Below are positions 9,006 through 15,921 of a stretch of DNA of 64,000 bases, in pieces. Position numbers and translations under genes: made by a program. The DNA lies in contig NZ_CAUM01000067.1 of assembly GCF_000350085.1 (NCBI RefSeq), forward strand, positions 30,117-94,116. The letters are read 5' to 3'. Every line of letters begins with the position of its first letter. Positions within the stretch are counted from its first letter, which is position 1. The notes beneath the pieces were generated by a model. The model was not told where the DNA came from. It did no database searches and saw nothing but the letters and a program-made list of their open reading frames with translations. Source of the stretch: Mesorhizobium metallidurans STM 2683. GTDB lineage: Bacteria > Pseudomonadota > Alphaproteobacteria > Rhizobiales > Rhizobiaceae.

Positions 9006-9049
9006 CCATGATCCCGAAAAGGGAAACCGGTTTTCGGACAAGATCATGG
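9006..9049. repeat. intergenic palindromic repeat
   Basis: CCATGATC and GATCATGG bound an imperfect palindrome with the core GGGAAACCGGTTTTCGG. The core AAACCGGTTTT recurs in the palindrome at 52079-52125. This kind of element is common between genes in Mesorhizobium. It lies just after the GNAT stop. Confidence 0.8.
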
Positions 9050-9114
9050 TCAAACAAGAAGATAGAAGTTCGTCCCGATTCCATCGGGATGGAAATTCTA
9101 GCAGGAGCAGGCGG

Positions 9115-9297
9115 ATGGCGCATAGCCACGACCACGGCTCGCAAGGGCACGACCACAGCCACGCCGGCCATGTGCATGGCTCGACCGACAAGAAACGCGT
9201 GCTGATCGCGGCTTGCCTGACCGCAGGCTTCATGGCCGTGGAAGCGCTTGGCGGCATCCTCACCGGGTCGGCACCGCATGGTGGCCACTATCACTAA
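9115..9297 (+). pseudogene. truncated cation diffusion facilitator (zinc/cobalt efflux) gene
   Basis: ATG 9115 follows AGGAGCAGG and opens a 60-residue frame. Its start is the His-rich cytosolic N-terminus of CDF transporters (HSHDHGSQGHDHSHAGHVHG), followed by the first membrane helix (VLIAACLTAGFMAVEALGGI). The protein breaks off after LTGS, where the family continues with LALIADAGHM, and ends in a short unrelated tail (APHGGHYH). The other five helices and the metal site are missing, so it cannot transport. A deletion is the simplest cause. Confidence 0.8.
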
Positions 9298-9360
9298 TCC
9301 AGGGAACCCCATGGCATTGGCAATGAGCTTGATGAACCCCTTGCGCTCCGGGTTTGCGTG

Positions 9361-9567
9361 ATGGATCGCGATACGCGCAATGCGGCGATCGGCGCCGCCT
9401 GGGTCCTGCTCTTGTTCGGCATTGCCGCCTACTATCTGCCAACAGTGATGCTGGCGGTCGGCAGCGTCTCGACCGTGCTTGCCGGTGTCGTCGCCGCCGT
9501 CTTCATGGTGGCGATTTTTGTCGTGTTCTGGCTGCGCGGCCGCAGCCAGCGCAAAAAGGGTCTTTGA
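9361..9567 (+). CDS. small two-helix membrane protein, unknown function
   Basis: This 68-residue frame starts at ATG 9361, with a GTG just before it. It has two hydrophobic segments (AAWVLLLFGIAAYYLP and VLAGVVAAVFMVAIFVVFWL) separated by a short loop, and a basic tail (RGRSQRKKGL) that should face the cytosol. It ends 1 nt before the DenD-like gene, so the two are probably co-translated. No family is recognised. Confidence 0.6.
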   Translation: MDRDTRNAAIGAAWVLLLFGIAAYYLPTVMLAVGSVSTVLAGVVAAVFMVAIFVVFWLRGRSQRKKGL

Positions 9568-9568
9568 C

Positions 9569-10546
9569 ATGCGCATTCTGATTACCGGTGCCGCTGGCAT
9601 GGTCGGCCGCAAGCTCGTCGCCCGGCTGGCGAAGGATGGAACGCTCAACGGCCGCAAGATCGCCGCGCTCGACCTCCACGATATCGTGCCGCCGCGGGTG
9701 CCGGTCCTGGAAGGCGTCGACGTCGCCATCCATACCGGCGATCTTGCCGCGCCTGGCGCGACGCAAAGGCTGGTCGCGTCACGCCCCGATGTAATCTTCC
9801 ATCTTGCCGGCGTCGTGTCGGGCGAGGCTGAAGCCAATTTCGACCTCGGCTACCGCGTCAATCTCGACGGCACGAGGGCGCTGTTCGATGCGGTAAGGTT
9901 GGCGGGTTTTGCACCGCGGGTCGTTTTCACCTCGTCGATCGCGGTGTTCGGCGCACCGTTCCCGGATGTCATCCCCGACGAATTCCACCCGACGCCGCTG
10001 ACCTCATACGGCACGCAGAAACTGATGGGCGAGGCGCTGCTTGCCGACTATTCCAGGCGCGGCTTCCTCGACGGCATCGGCATCCGGCTGCCGACCATCT
10101 GCGTGCGGCCCGGCAAGCCGAACAAGGCGGCTTCGGGCTTTTTCTCGGGCATCATCCGCGAGCCGCTGAATGGCAAGGAGGCGACACTGCCTGTGCCGCG
10201 CTCGGTGGTGCATACCCATGCCAGCCCGCGCTCGGCGGTGAATTTCCTGATCCACGCGGCAGGGATCGACGGCGGCACTGTGGGGCCGCGGCGCAACCTG
10301 ACGATGCCCGGTGTCGCCGTCACCGTCGGCGAACAGATCGAGGCCCTGGAACGCATTGCCGGCGTCGAGGCGGTGAAACTGATCCGCGAGGAACCGGACG
10401 AGACGATCTGGGCGATCGTACAGGGCTGGCCGACGCGGTTCGAGGCCCGGCGCTCGCGGGAGCTTGGCTTCGCCGCAGAAGAAAGCTTCGACGACATCAT
10501 CCGCGCCCATATCGAGGATGAGCTGGACGGCAAGATTTGCGCTTAA
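9569..10546 (+). CDS. denD: NAD-dependent epimerase/dehydratase family, D-erythronate dehydrogenase-like
   Basis: The 325-residue extended SDR has the Rossmann motif ITGAAGMVGRKL at its start, FHLAGVVSGEAEANFDLGYR, TSSIAVFG with the catalytic Ser, and the YGTQK motif with Tyr and Lys. The overall pattern matches the DenD family, which oxidises D-erythronate to 2-oxo-tetronate. The usual partners (DenA or OtnC/OtnI-type genes) are absent here, so the substrate is inferred from family resemblance only. It follows the small membrane protein with a 1-nt gap and converges on a pseudogene. Confidence 0.75.
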   Translation: MRILITGAAGMVGRKLVARLAKDGTLNGRKIAALDLHDIVPPRVPVLEGVDVAIHTGDLAAPGATQRLVASRPDVIFHLAGVVSGEAEANFDLGYRVNLDGTRALFDAVRLAGFAPRVVFTSSIAVFGAPFPDVIPDEFHPTPLTSYGTQKLMGEALLADYSRRGFLDGIGIRLPTICVRPGKPNKAASGFFSGIIREPLNGKEATLPVPRSVVHTHASPRSAVNFLIHAAGIDGGTVGPRRNLTMPGVAVTVGEQIEALERIAGVEAVKLIREEPDETIWAIVQGWPTRFEARRSRELGFAAEESFDDIIRAHIEDELDGKICA

Positions 10547-10586
10547 GGCGGACCACTATGCGTCCAGTCGTTGACGCGAAAGGGCG

Positions 10587-10805
10587 TCACGCGCTGCCCG
10601 TCAGGCTTGCCGACAAAAGCAGCAGTCCGAACAGGAAGACGAAGGCGGCGCCGCCAATCTCGACGATCGAGTGGATGCGGTTGCTCAGCACCACTTCGAG
10701 GCGGGCCTCCGCGAAGACGTGGGGGTGCGCTCCGGCTGGCCCGGCCACGGCAAACATCGCCGCCAAGGCCGAAGCCAGCATGATTGCTTGCCGTTTCAGG
10801 TGCAT
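10587..10805 (-). pseudogene. deletion chimera of a DUF1007 gene and a NicO/RcnA-type Ni/Co transporter gene
   Basis: The 72-residue frame begins with a signal peptide and the conserved start of DUF1007 proteins (GPAGAHPHVFAEARLEVVLS). It then switches abruptly to IVEIGGAAFVFLFGLLLLSA, which looks like the last membrane helix of the nickel/cobalt exporter often encoded next to DUF1007. An internal deletion that fused the start of one gene to the end of the next explains this. Neither domain is complete, so function is unlikely. Confidence 0.65.
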
Positions 10806-10894
10806 TATCGGTCGCGCCATTCCATCGGCTTCGGTAACTGTCGAGAGTTACCAGAAAGGGGGCGAAATTCGGACCACGACGCGGCTGGAACGCA

Positions 10895-11794
10895 TCAAGC
10901 GCTTTCACGCGTCTTGAACCACTGCACCAGGAAGTCGACGAAGACACGGACCTTTGCCGGCAGATAGCGGCGGTGTGGATAGACGGCGAAAATGCCAGCG
11001 CCCGACAGGATGCGGTCGTCCAGCGCGGTCACCAGCCGACCACTATCGAGGTCGGGCGCAGCGATGAAATCCGGCAGTATGGTGAATCCCAGCCCCGACA
11101 CGGCGGCAGCTCTTGCCGCCATCGGGCTGTTGACCTCAATCGGACCGGAGACCGAAACGCTCACAGTGTCGCTGCCGTCGCCCTTGAATTGCCAATTGTT
11201 CAGCCCGCGACCGTTGGTGTCGACGATACAGGGGATGCGAGCAAGGTCCTGGGCCCGCGCCGGCATGCCATGCTTGGCGATCAGCTCAGGAGATGCGCAC
11301 AGCCGCACCGAAAACGGCGCCAGCCGCCTTGCGATCAGCGAGGAGTTTTCCAGCCGCGAAATGCGTACGGCGAGATCGAAACCTTCCTCGACCAGATCGA
11401 CGAAGCGGTCGTCGAGATCAATATCGAGCACGATGTCGGGATACTGCTTGGCGAAGTCGATCAGCGACTGGCCGATCGGTGCGTCGGCAAAGGTGCGCGG
11501 CGCCGAAAGCTTGATCCTGCCGCGCACGTCGCCGGAGGATTCGCGTACCGCATCGGCCAGGCTGTCGACCTCGCGCACGATTTCGGAGGCGCGCCGGTAA
11601 TAGGTGTGGCCGGCCTCCGTCATCGAGAATTGCCGCGTGGTGCGGTTCAACAGCAGCGCGCCGAGTTCGTCCTCCAACTCGCGCACATATTTCGACAGCA
11701 GCGCCTTGGAGCGGCCGATTTTGCGCGCGGCCGCCGAAAAGCCTTCGGCCTCGACCACGTCGATGAAGGCGCGCATGCGGGTCAGCGTGTCCAT
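10895..11794 (-). CDS. LysR-family transcriptional regulator
   Basis: The 299-residue protein starts at ATG 11794 (MDTLTRMRAFIDVVEAEGFS). Its winged HTH (AARKIGRSKALLSKYVRELE) is followed by the usual effector domain (GRIKLSAPRTFADAPIGQSL onward). It resembles the CrgA/DhcR-like branch that often regulates dehydrogenases or efflux. Its start overlaps the 3' end of the amidase gene by 13 nt, so it is probably cotranscribed with it. The effector is unknown. Confidence 0.9.
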   Translation of the reverse strand: MDTLTRMRAFIDVVEAEGFSAAARKIGRSKALLSKYVRELEDELGALLLNRTTRQFSMTEAGHTYYRRASEIVREVDSLADAVRESSGDVRGRIKLSAPRTFADAPIGQSLIDFAKQYPDIVLDIDLDDRFVDLVEEGFDLAVRISRLENSSLIARRLAPFSVRLCASPELIAKHGMPARAQDLARIPCIVDTNGRGLNNWQFKGDGSDTVSVSVSGPIEVNSPMAARAAAVSGLGFTILPDFIAAPDLDSGRLVTALDDRILSGAGIFAVYPHRRYLPAKVRVFVDFLVQWFKTRESA

Positions 11795-13041
11795 GTCATG
11801 GGCTCCCCATATTGTTCGCTCCCGGAGGTGGCAAGGATGCGCGCGGCGAGCGCCAGCAATTGCCGGTCGCTGTTCTTCGGCCCGAGCAATGAGAGGCCGA
11901 AGGGCGCGCCGTCGACCTTGCCCAGCGGCAACGTGATCTGCGGAAAGCCCGACAGGCCGGAAAGGCACAGCAACCTCAGCGCGCGCTCGCGATAGGTCTG
12001 CAAATCGTCGAAGGCAGCGGCCTTGAGCGGAGCGGCACTGGGGACGGTCGGCAGCACGAGCACGCCGTCCTCGCCAAGGCGCTCGGCAAGTTCGCGGCGG
12101 AAGGCATCGCGCCGCTCCGTTTCATGTCGCGCCGTCGCGGCGTCGATGGTCGCGCCGTGCTCGAAGCGTTCCTTGACGAAGGGGCCAAGCATGCGGCCGC
12201 TCCGCGAAATCCAGGCACCGTGGCTTTGCCAGGCCTCGTATCCCTGCAGCTTGCGGAAGCACCAATAGAGATCGTCGGTGGAATGCGACAGCGGCGTGAT
12301 CGTGCGCGGTGCGCCCGTCACCGAAGAGATGCGCTGGACCATGCCGGCATATTCATCGGTCTCTTGCTGGCCGAGCACGAGCCCGTCCAGCGCATCGAGC
12401 GCAAAGGGGCGCTGCAAGTCGCGAGGCTGCGGATCGTCGCCGAGCAGCACCGCGCCGACCTTGTCATAGGTGGCCATGTCCCTGGCGAACCATCCAAACG
12501 TATCGAAGGAAGGGGCGAGCGGCATGGTGCCGGCGAGCGAGATGCGGCCATGCGTCGTCCTGAGGCCGATCAGGCCGCAGAAACCTGCCGGCGCGCGGAT
12601 CGAGCCGCCGGTGTCGGACCCGGTGGCGATGTCGGCAAGACCGCCGGCGACCGCCGAGGCGGATCCGGACGACGAGCCGCCGGTGATACGGTCGGGTGCG
12701 GCCGGATTGATCGGCGAGGGGAAATGCGCGTTCAGCCCCATCAGGGAAAAGGCGAGCTCGTCGGTCTGCGTCTTGCCGACGAAGCGCGCGCCCGAATCAA
12801 GCAGCGCCTGGACTGCGGGCGCGGTTGCCGCGGCGGGCGAGGCTTCCTCATATTTTTGCGGATTGCCGCAGCCGGTGCGGTAGCCGGCGACGTCGAAAAT
12901 GTCCTTGACGGCCAGCCGCAGGCCGGCAAGCGGGCCTGATTGCCCATTCGCAACTGGGATCTGGTCGAGGTCGAGAAAAGCGTTCAAAGGGCCGCGAGTG
13001 CCTGTCATGCGTTCAATATCCGGATACAGTCTGTCCAACAT
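11782..13041 (-). CDS. amidase signature family hydrolase
   Basis: The 419-residue product has the complete amidase signature: catalytic Lys in LAVKDIFDVAG (near residue 46), the Gly/Ser-rich GGSSSGSASAVAGGLAD, and TGSDTGGSIRAPA with the cis-Ser and nucleophile Ser. It is shorter than GatA and not in a gat operon, so it is more likely a catabolic amidase than a tRNA amidotransferase subunit. The substrate is unknown. Start ATG 13041 is used; ATG 13008 is an alternative. It overlaps the LysR gene downstream. Confidence 0.88.
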   Translation of the reverse strand: MLDRLYPDIERMTGTRGPLNAFLDLDQIPVANGQSGPLAGLRLAVKDIFDVAGYRTGCGNPQKYEEASPAAATAPAVQALLDSGARFVGKTQTDELAFSLMGLNAHFPSPINPAAPDRITGGSSSGSASAVAGGLADIATGSDTGGSIRAPAGFCGLIGLRTTHGRISLAGTMPLAPSFDTFGWFARDMATYDKVGAVLLGDDPQPRDLQRPFALDALDGLVLGQQETDEYAGMVQRISSVTGAPRTITPLSHSTDDLYWCFRKLQGYEAWQSHGAWISRSGRMLGPFVKERFEHGATIDAATARHETERRDAFRRELAERLGEDGVLVLPTVPSAAPLKAAAFDDLQTYRERALRLLCLSGLSGFPQITLPLGKVDGAPFGLSLLGPKNSDRQLLALAARILATSGSEQYGEPMTWTR

Positions 13042-13084
13042 TGTGCGCTGCTGGAAATTTTACAACCTTGCCCTACGATTTTTA

Positions 13085-13112
13085 TTGATTGTGAAACCCT
13101 TCGCTCTTATAT
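13085..13112 (+). promoter_or_regulatory. candidate promoter for the ornithine decarboxylase leader
   Basis: TTGATT (13085-13090) and TTATAT (13107-13112) are separated by 16 nt in an AT-richer patch upstream of the structured leader. A start near 13119 would give a leader of about 430 nt. Confidence 0.4.
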
Positions 13113-13179
13113 CGCGCTTGCCCAAAGTCGCACGTGCCTGTGGGTGTCCGCCGATCCTCGAATGGTGAGGGCAATCGGT

Positions 13180-13547
13180 AAGGTAACTGGAGCCAACCCC
13201 TCCAGTCGGTTTAGTGGCCAACCACCAAACCGAGGACACCTTGAAGCAACGACGGTGCGGGCCTTTCTGGTGTTCTGCCGGTCGTCCAAAGACCGGGGTT
13301 ACTGAAGAGGCACACCTTCATTGCCGGCAGTGCGGACGGGTCTCCCATCCAAGCCAAGGCAGACAAAGCGAACCGAGGCCGGGCAAGGCCAAGGTTCACC
13401 GCCGCGAGACGGCGATTCGTGGTTCCGGGGTCTCCACCGGCTGGTTCCATGGATTTTCGCCCCGCCTTTGTTTGACCGCGTGTTCGCGAGGCCGAGAGCC
13501 CGTGTCCCGCAGCCTTTGTGCACGCCGCAAGGCGTGATTGGAGAGAC
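13180..13547 (+). ncRNA. putative speF-type cis-regulatory leader RNA
   Basis: The ~370-nt gap before ornithine decarboxylase is full of clean hairpins: CTGGAG/CTCCAG (13187-13205), CGGTTT/AAACCG (13207-13232, with inner TGG/CCA pairs), CCGGTC/GACCGG (13278-13296), CGCCG/CGGCG near 13400, and CACGCC-GCAA-GGCGTG (13521-13536). The last one abuts the GGAGAG ribosome-binding site (13540-13545). A long structured leader of this size upstream of this gene in an alphaproteobacterium matches the described speF RNA motif. Membership needs a covariance-model search. The ligand of that motif is, to my knowledge, not established. Confidence 0.65.
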
Positions 13548-13551
13548 CCCG

Positions 13552-14685
13552 ATGGCTACCCAGCGCATCCTTGACTTCCTCGCCACCCGACGTCCGAGCG
13601 GCCCCTGCCTCGTCGTCGACCTCGATGTCGTGCGCGACAATTTCCGCGCCTTTCAGAAGGCGCTTCCCGATTCCAAGATCTACTATGCGGTGAAAGCAAA
13701 CCCGGCGCCGGAAATCCTGCGCCTCCTTGCTACGATGGGCTCGTCCTTCGACACCGCCTCCGTTGCCGAAGTCGAGATGGCGATGGACGCCGGTGCGCCG
13801 GCGCATCGCATCTCCTTCGGCAACACCATCAAGAAGGAGCGTGACATCGCACGCGCCTACCAGCTCGGCATCCGGCTGTTCGCGGTCGACTGCGTCGAGG
13901 AGGTCGAGAAGATCGCCCGTGTCGCGCCAGCCGCCCGCGTGTTCTGCCGCGTGCTCACCGACGGCGCGGGCGCCGAGTGGCCGCTGTCGCGCAAGTTCGG
14001 CTGCGTGCCGGCGATGGCGGTCGACGTGCTGCGCCATGCCAAGTCGCTCGGCCTCGACGCCTATGGCGTGTCGTTCCATGTCGGCTCGCAGCAGACCGAT
14101 TTGAACGCCTGGGACCGCGCGCTCGGCGACGCCAAGAAGGTGTTTTCGACGCTCGCCGAGGAAGGCATCGTCCTGAAGATGGTCAATATGGGCGGCGGCT
14201 TCCCGACCCGTTACCTCAGGGACGTGCCGGTGGCGCAGGACTATGGCCAGGCGATCTTTTCGGCGCTGCGCAGGCATTTCGGCAACGCGATCCCGGAAAC
14301 GATCATCGAACCGGGCCGCGGCATGGTCGGCAATGCCGGCGTCATCAAGTCGGAAGTCGTGCTGATCTCGAAGAAGGCCGACAACGACAATGTGCGCTGG
14401 GTGTTCCTCGACATCGGCAAGTTCGGCGGTCTCGCCGAGACGATGGACGAGGCGATCCGCTACGCGATCACGACTGCCTATGACGGCACCGAGACCGCGC
14501 CTTGCGTGCTCGCCGGCCCGACCTGCGATTCGGCCGACGTGATGTACGAGAAGACGCCGTATCCGCTGCCCTTGTCGCTGACCATCGGCGACGACGTGCT
14601 GATCGAGGGCACCGGCGCCTACACCACCACCTATTCGGCGGTCGCGTTCAACGGCTTCGAGCCTCTCCGATCCTACGTGATCTGA
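13552..14685 (+). CDS. odc: ornithine (ornithine/lysine) decarboxylase, fold-type III PLP enzyme
   Basis: The 377-residue protein has PLP-Lys in YYAVKANPAPEIL, SFHVGSQQTD, the Gly-rich phosphate-binding GGGFPTRY, EPGRGMVG, and the active-site Cys motif GPTCDSADV. Near its end is the EGTGAYTTTYS motif with the conserved Tyr. It decarboxylates ornithine to putrescine and, in some rhizobia, lysine to cadaverine. The ATG lies 6 nt behind GGAGAG, next to a small hairpin. Polyamine uptake genes elsewhere in the window (27.4-31.2 kb) concern the same metabolite class. Confidence 0.93.
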   Translation: MATQRILDFLATRRPSGPCLVVDLDVVRDNFRAFQKALPDSKIYYAVKANPAPEILRLLATMGSSFDTASVAEVEMAMDAGAPAHRISFGNTIKKERDIARAYQLGIRLFAVDCVEEVEKIARVAPAARVFCRVLTDGAGAEWPLSRKFGCVPAMAVDVLRHAKSLGLDAYGVSFHVGSQQTDLNAWDRALGDAKKVFSTLAEEGIVLKMVNMGGGFPTRYLRDVPVAQDYGQAIFSALRRHFGNAIPETIIEPGRGMVGNAGVIKSEVVLISKKADNDNVRWVFLDIGKFGGLAETMDEAIRYAITTAYDGTETAPCVLAGPTCDSADVMYEKTPYPLPLSLTIGDDVLIEGTGAYTTTYSAVAFNGFEPLRSYVI

Positions 14686-14736
14686 CGGTTCGAAAGAACC
14701 GATCAGATCATCCCAGGCGGGCGCTATCGCCCGCCC
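14686..14736 (+). terminator. two hairpins after ornithine decarboxylase, possible terminator
   Basis: CGGTTC-GAAA-GAACCG (14686-14701) begins on the last base of the stop region and is followed by GGCGGGCG-CTAT-CGCCCGCC (14717-14736). Neither has a T-run, so termination efficiency is uncertain. Confidence 0.4.
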
Positions 14737-14781
14737 GGGCTCGCCTGTGGAACAGATCTCCGCTCGTGAAGGATCGCGGAA

Positions 14782-15354
14782 ATGGAAATGCCAGTTGAAA
14801 TTGTAGGCCGCTCGCCGGCTTTTTTGATCGTCGCCGAAACCGCTGCCGATATCGCGGCGCGCGAGGCTTTGCTCGACCGCGCGATGGGACCGAAACGCAG
14901 GAAGAAATCCTCCGAAAAGCTGCGGCGCGGCCGCCGGCCTTCGGAAGGCCTGGCCTTTGTCGCGCGCGATGCGTCGGGTGCGGTCACCGGCACCGTTCGG
15001 ATGTGGGACGTGGTGCTGGGCGAGGGCGGTCAGGCGGCGCTTCTGCTCGGTCCGCTCGCTGTCGATCCGGCGCTCAAGAATGCCGGCATCGGCTCGGCGC
15101 TGATGCGCCATGCCGTGGCGGAGGCCGCGCGGCTTGGCCACACCGCGATCCTGCTCGTCGGCGACGCTCCTTACTACGGGCGTTTCGGGTTCTCGGCCGC
15201 AGAGACCGGCGCGCTTGCCATGCCGGGGCCCTATGAGCGGCATCGCCTGCTGGCGCTGGAGCTGGCGGACGGCGCGCTCAACGATGTTCAGGGCACGCTG
15301 AAGGCGGCGGGACGGAAGCTGAAGGCGCCTGTGGCGCTGACCGTCGCCGCCTGA
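14782..15354 (+). CDS. GNAT N-acetyltransferase, YhbS-like
   Basis: The 190-residue protein carries one GNAT domain: GTVRMWDVVLG, LGPLAVDPALKNAGIGSALM (the acetyl-CoA motif A), and DAPYYGRFGF. These match the YhbS subfamily. The acceptor is unknown. It is separated from the SCP2-like gene by a hairpin that can terminate transcription on the minus strand. Confidence 0.85.
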   Translation: MEMPVEIVGRSPAFLIVAETAADIAAREALLDRAMGPKRRKKSSEKLRRGRRPSEGLAFVARDASGAVTGTVRMWDVVLGEGGQAALLLGPLAVDPALKNAGIGSALMRHAVAEAARLGHTAILLVGDAPYYGRFGFSAAETGALAMPGPYERHRLLALELADGALNDVQGTLKAAGRKLKAPVALTVAA

Positions 15355-15366
15355 AGAATGTAGATG

Positions 15367-15394
15367 CAAAAACGCCGCCCATCGGGCGGCGTTC
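15367..15394 (-). terminator. rho-independent terminator for the SCP2-domain gene
   Basis: AACGCCGCCC and GGGCGGCGTT flank a short loop. On the minus strand the stem is followed by TTTTTGC, so it terminates the gene ending at 15415. It may weakly serve the convergent GNAT gene as well. Confidence 0.85.
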
Positions 15395-15414
15395 TGCTTT
15401 CATCCGTGACTAGA

Positions 15415-15699
15415 TCAGCCGATCAGCTGGCTCAGCGCCATGGCGACGCTCATGTCGCCCTCGACCTTTATCTTGCCGCTCATGAACGCCATGGTCGGGT
15501 TGAGATCACCAGCGATCAGGGAATCCAGATCGTCGAGCGAAAGCTTTATGGTGCAGTCGGCCGGTGCGTCGGCGGTCGAGACATCGGCGCCGTCGATGAC
15601 GATGACGCCGTCAGCGCCGGTATCGAATTTCACGGAACGATCGAACCCGGCACTCGCCACGCGCGATCTGATCTTGTCGGCAATTTCCTGAACGCTCAT
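15415..15699 (-). CDS. SCP2 sterol-binding domain protein
   Basis: The 94-residue protein is a complete stand-alone SCP2 domain: CTIKLSLDDLDSLIAGDLNP, FMSGKIKVEGDMSVAMAL. These small proteins bind fatty acyl or other lipids in a hydrophobic tunnel and are common in alphaproteobacteria. A palindromic operator-like site lies 60 nt upstream of the start, suggesting control by a lipid or acyl-CoA-responsive regulator. Confidence 0.9.
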   Translation of the reverse strand: MSVQEIADKIRSRVASAGFDRSVKFDTGADGVIVIDGADVSTADAPADCTIKLSLDDLDSLIAGDLNPTMAFMSGKIKVEGDMSVAMALSQLIG

Positions 15700-15758
15700 G
15701 CCGTTCTCCTCGTCTCGTTGCGTTTGTCGCGCATTGGCGCTGGCGCATATAGCTTCGG

Positions 15759-15776
15759 GTTGACGTTTACGTCAAC
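15759..15776. promoter_or_regulatory. perfect 8-2-8 palindrome, candidate operator
   Basis: GTTGACGTTTACGTCAAC consists of two perfect 8-nt arms around TT, in the divergent region between the SCP2 gene and the ClC gene. It resembles sites of MerR-type LiuR-like regulators of acyl-CoA catabolism in proteobacteria, judged from memory of their ACGT-containing palindromes. Confidence 0.6.
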
Positions 15777-15921
15777 GCAGTTTCCCATGACGCGGTGGTC
15801 TTATCGACGCAGTGAGCCGCGCTGTCCGCGCCGCCTTCCGGCGGCCGGCATGGCGGTTGCCATGCGATGTCGCCGGGCGTATCAGGCTTTCACTTTCCCT
15901 AGATATCGGCGAGCCGCTCCG

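Noticed and set aside
9298..9360. A separate minus-strand coding remnant reading NPERKGFIKLIANAMGFPG
   Set aside because: Codon use is plausible but the stretch is only about 20 residues long and matches no family I recognise; it may be debris from the deletion in the CDF gene.
13396..15369. 657-codon frame on the minus strand opposite ornithine decarboxylase and the GNAT gene
   Set aside because: It runs antisense to two clear genes and has no domain motifs.
15364..15921. Long in-frame N-terminal extension of the ClC gene
   Set aside because: It runs through the SCP2 gene and the palindromic operator and has no conserved sequence; starts at 15922 or 15961 fit the family better.
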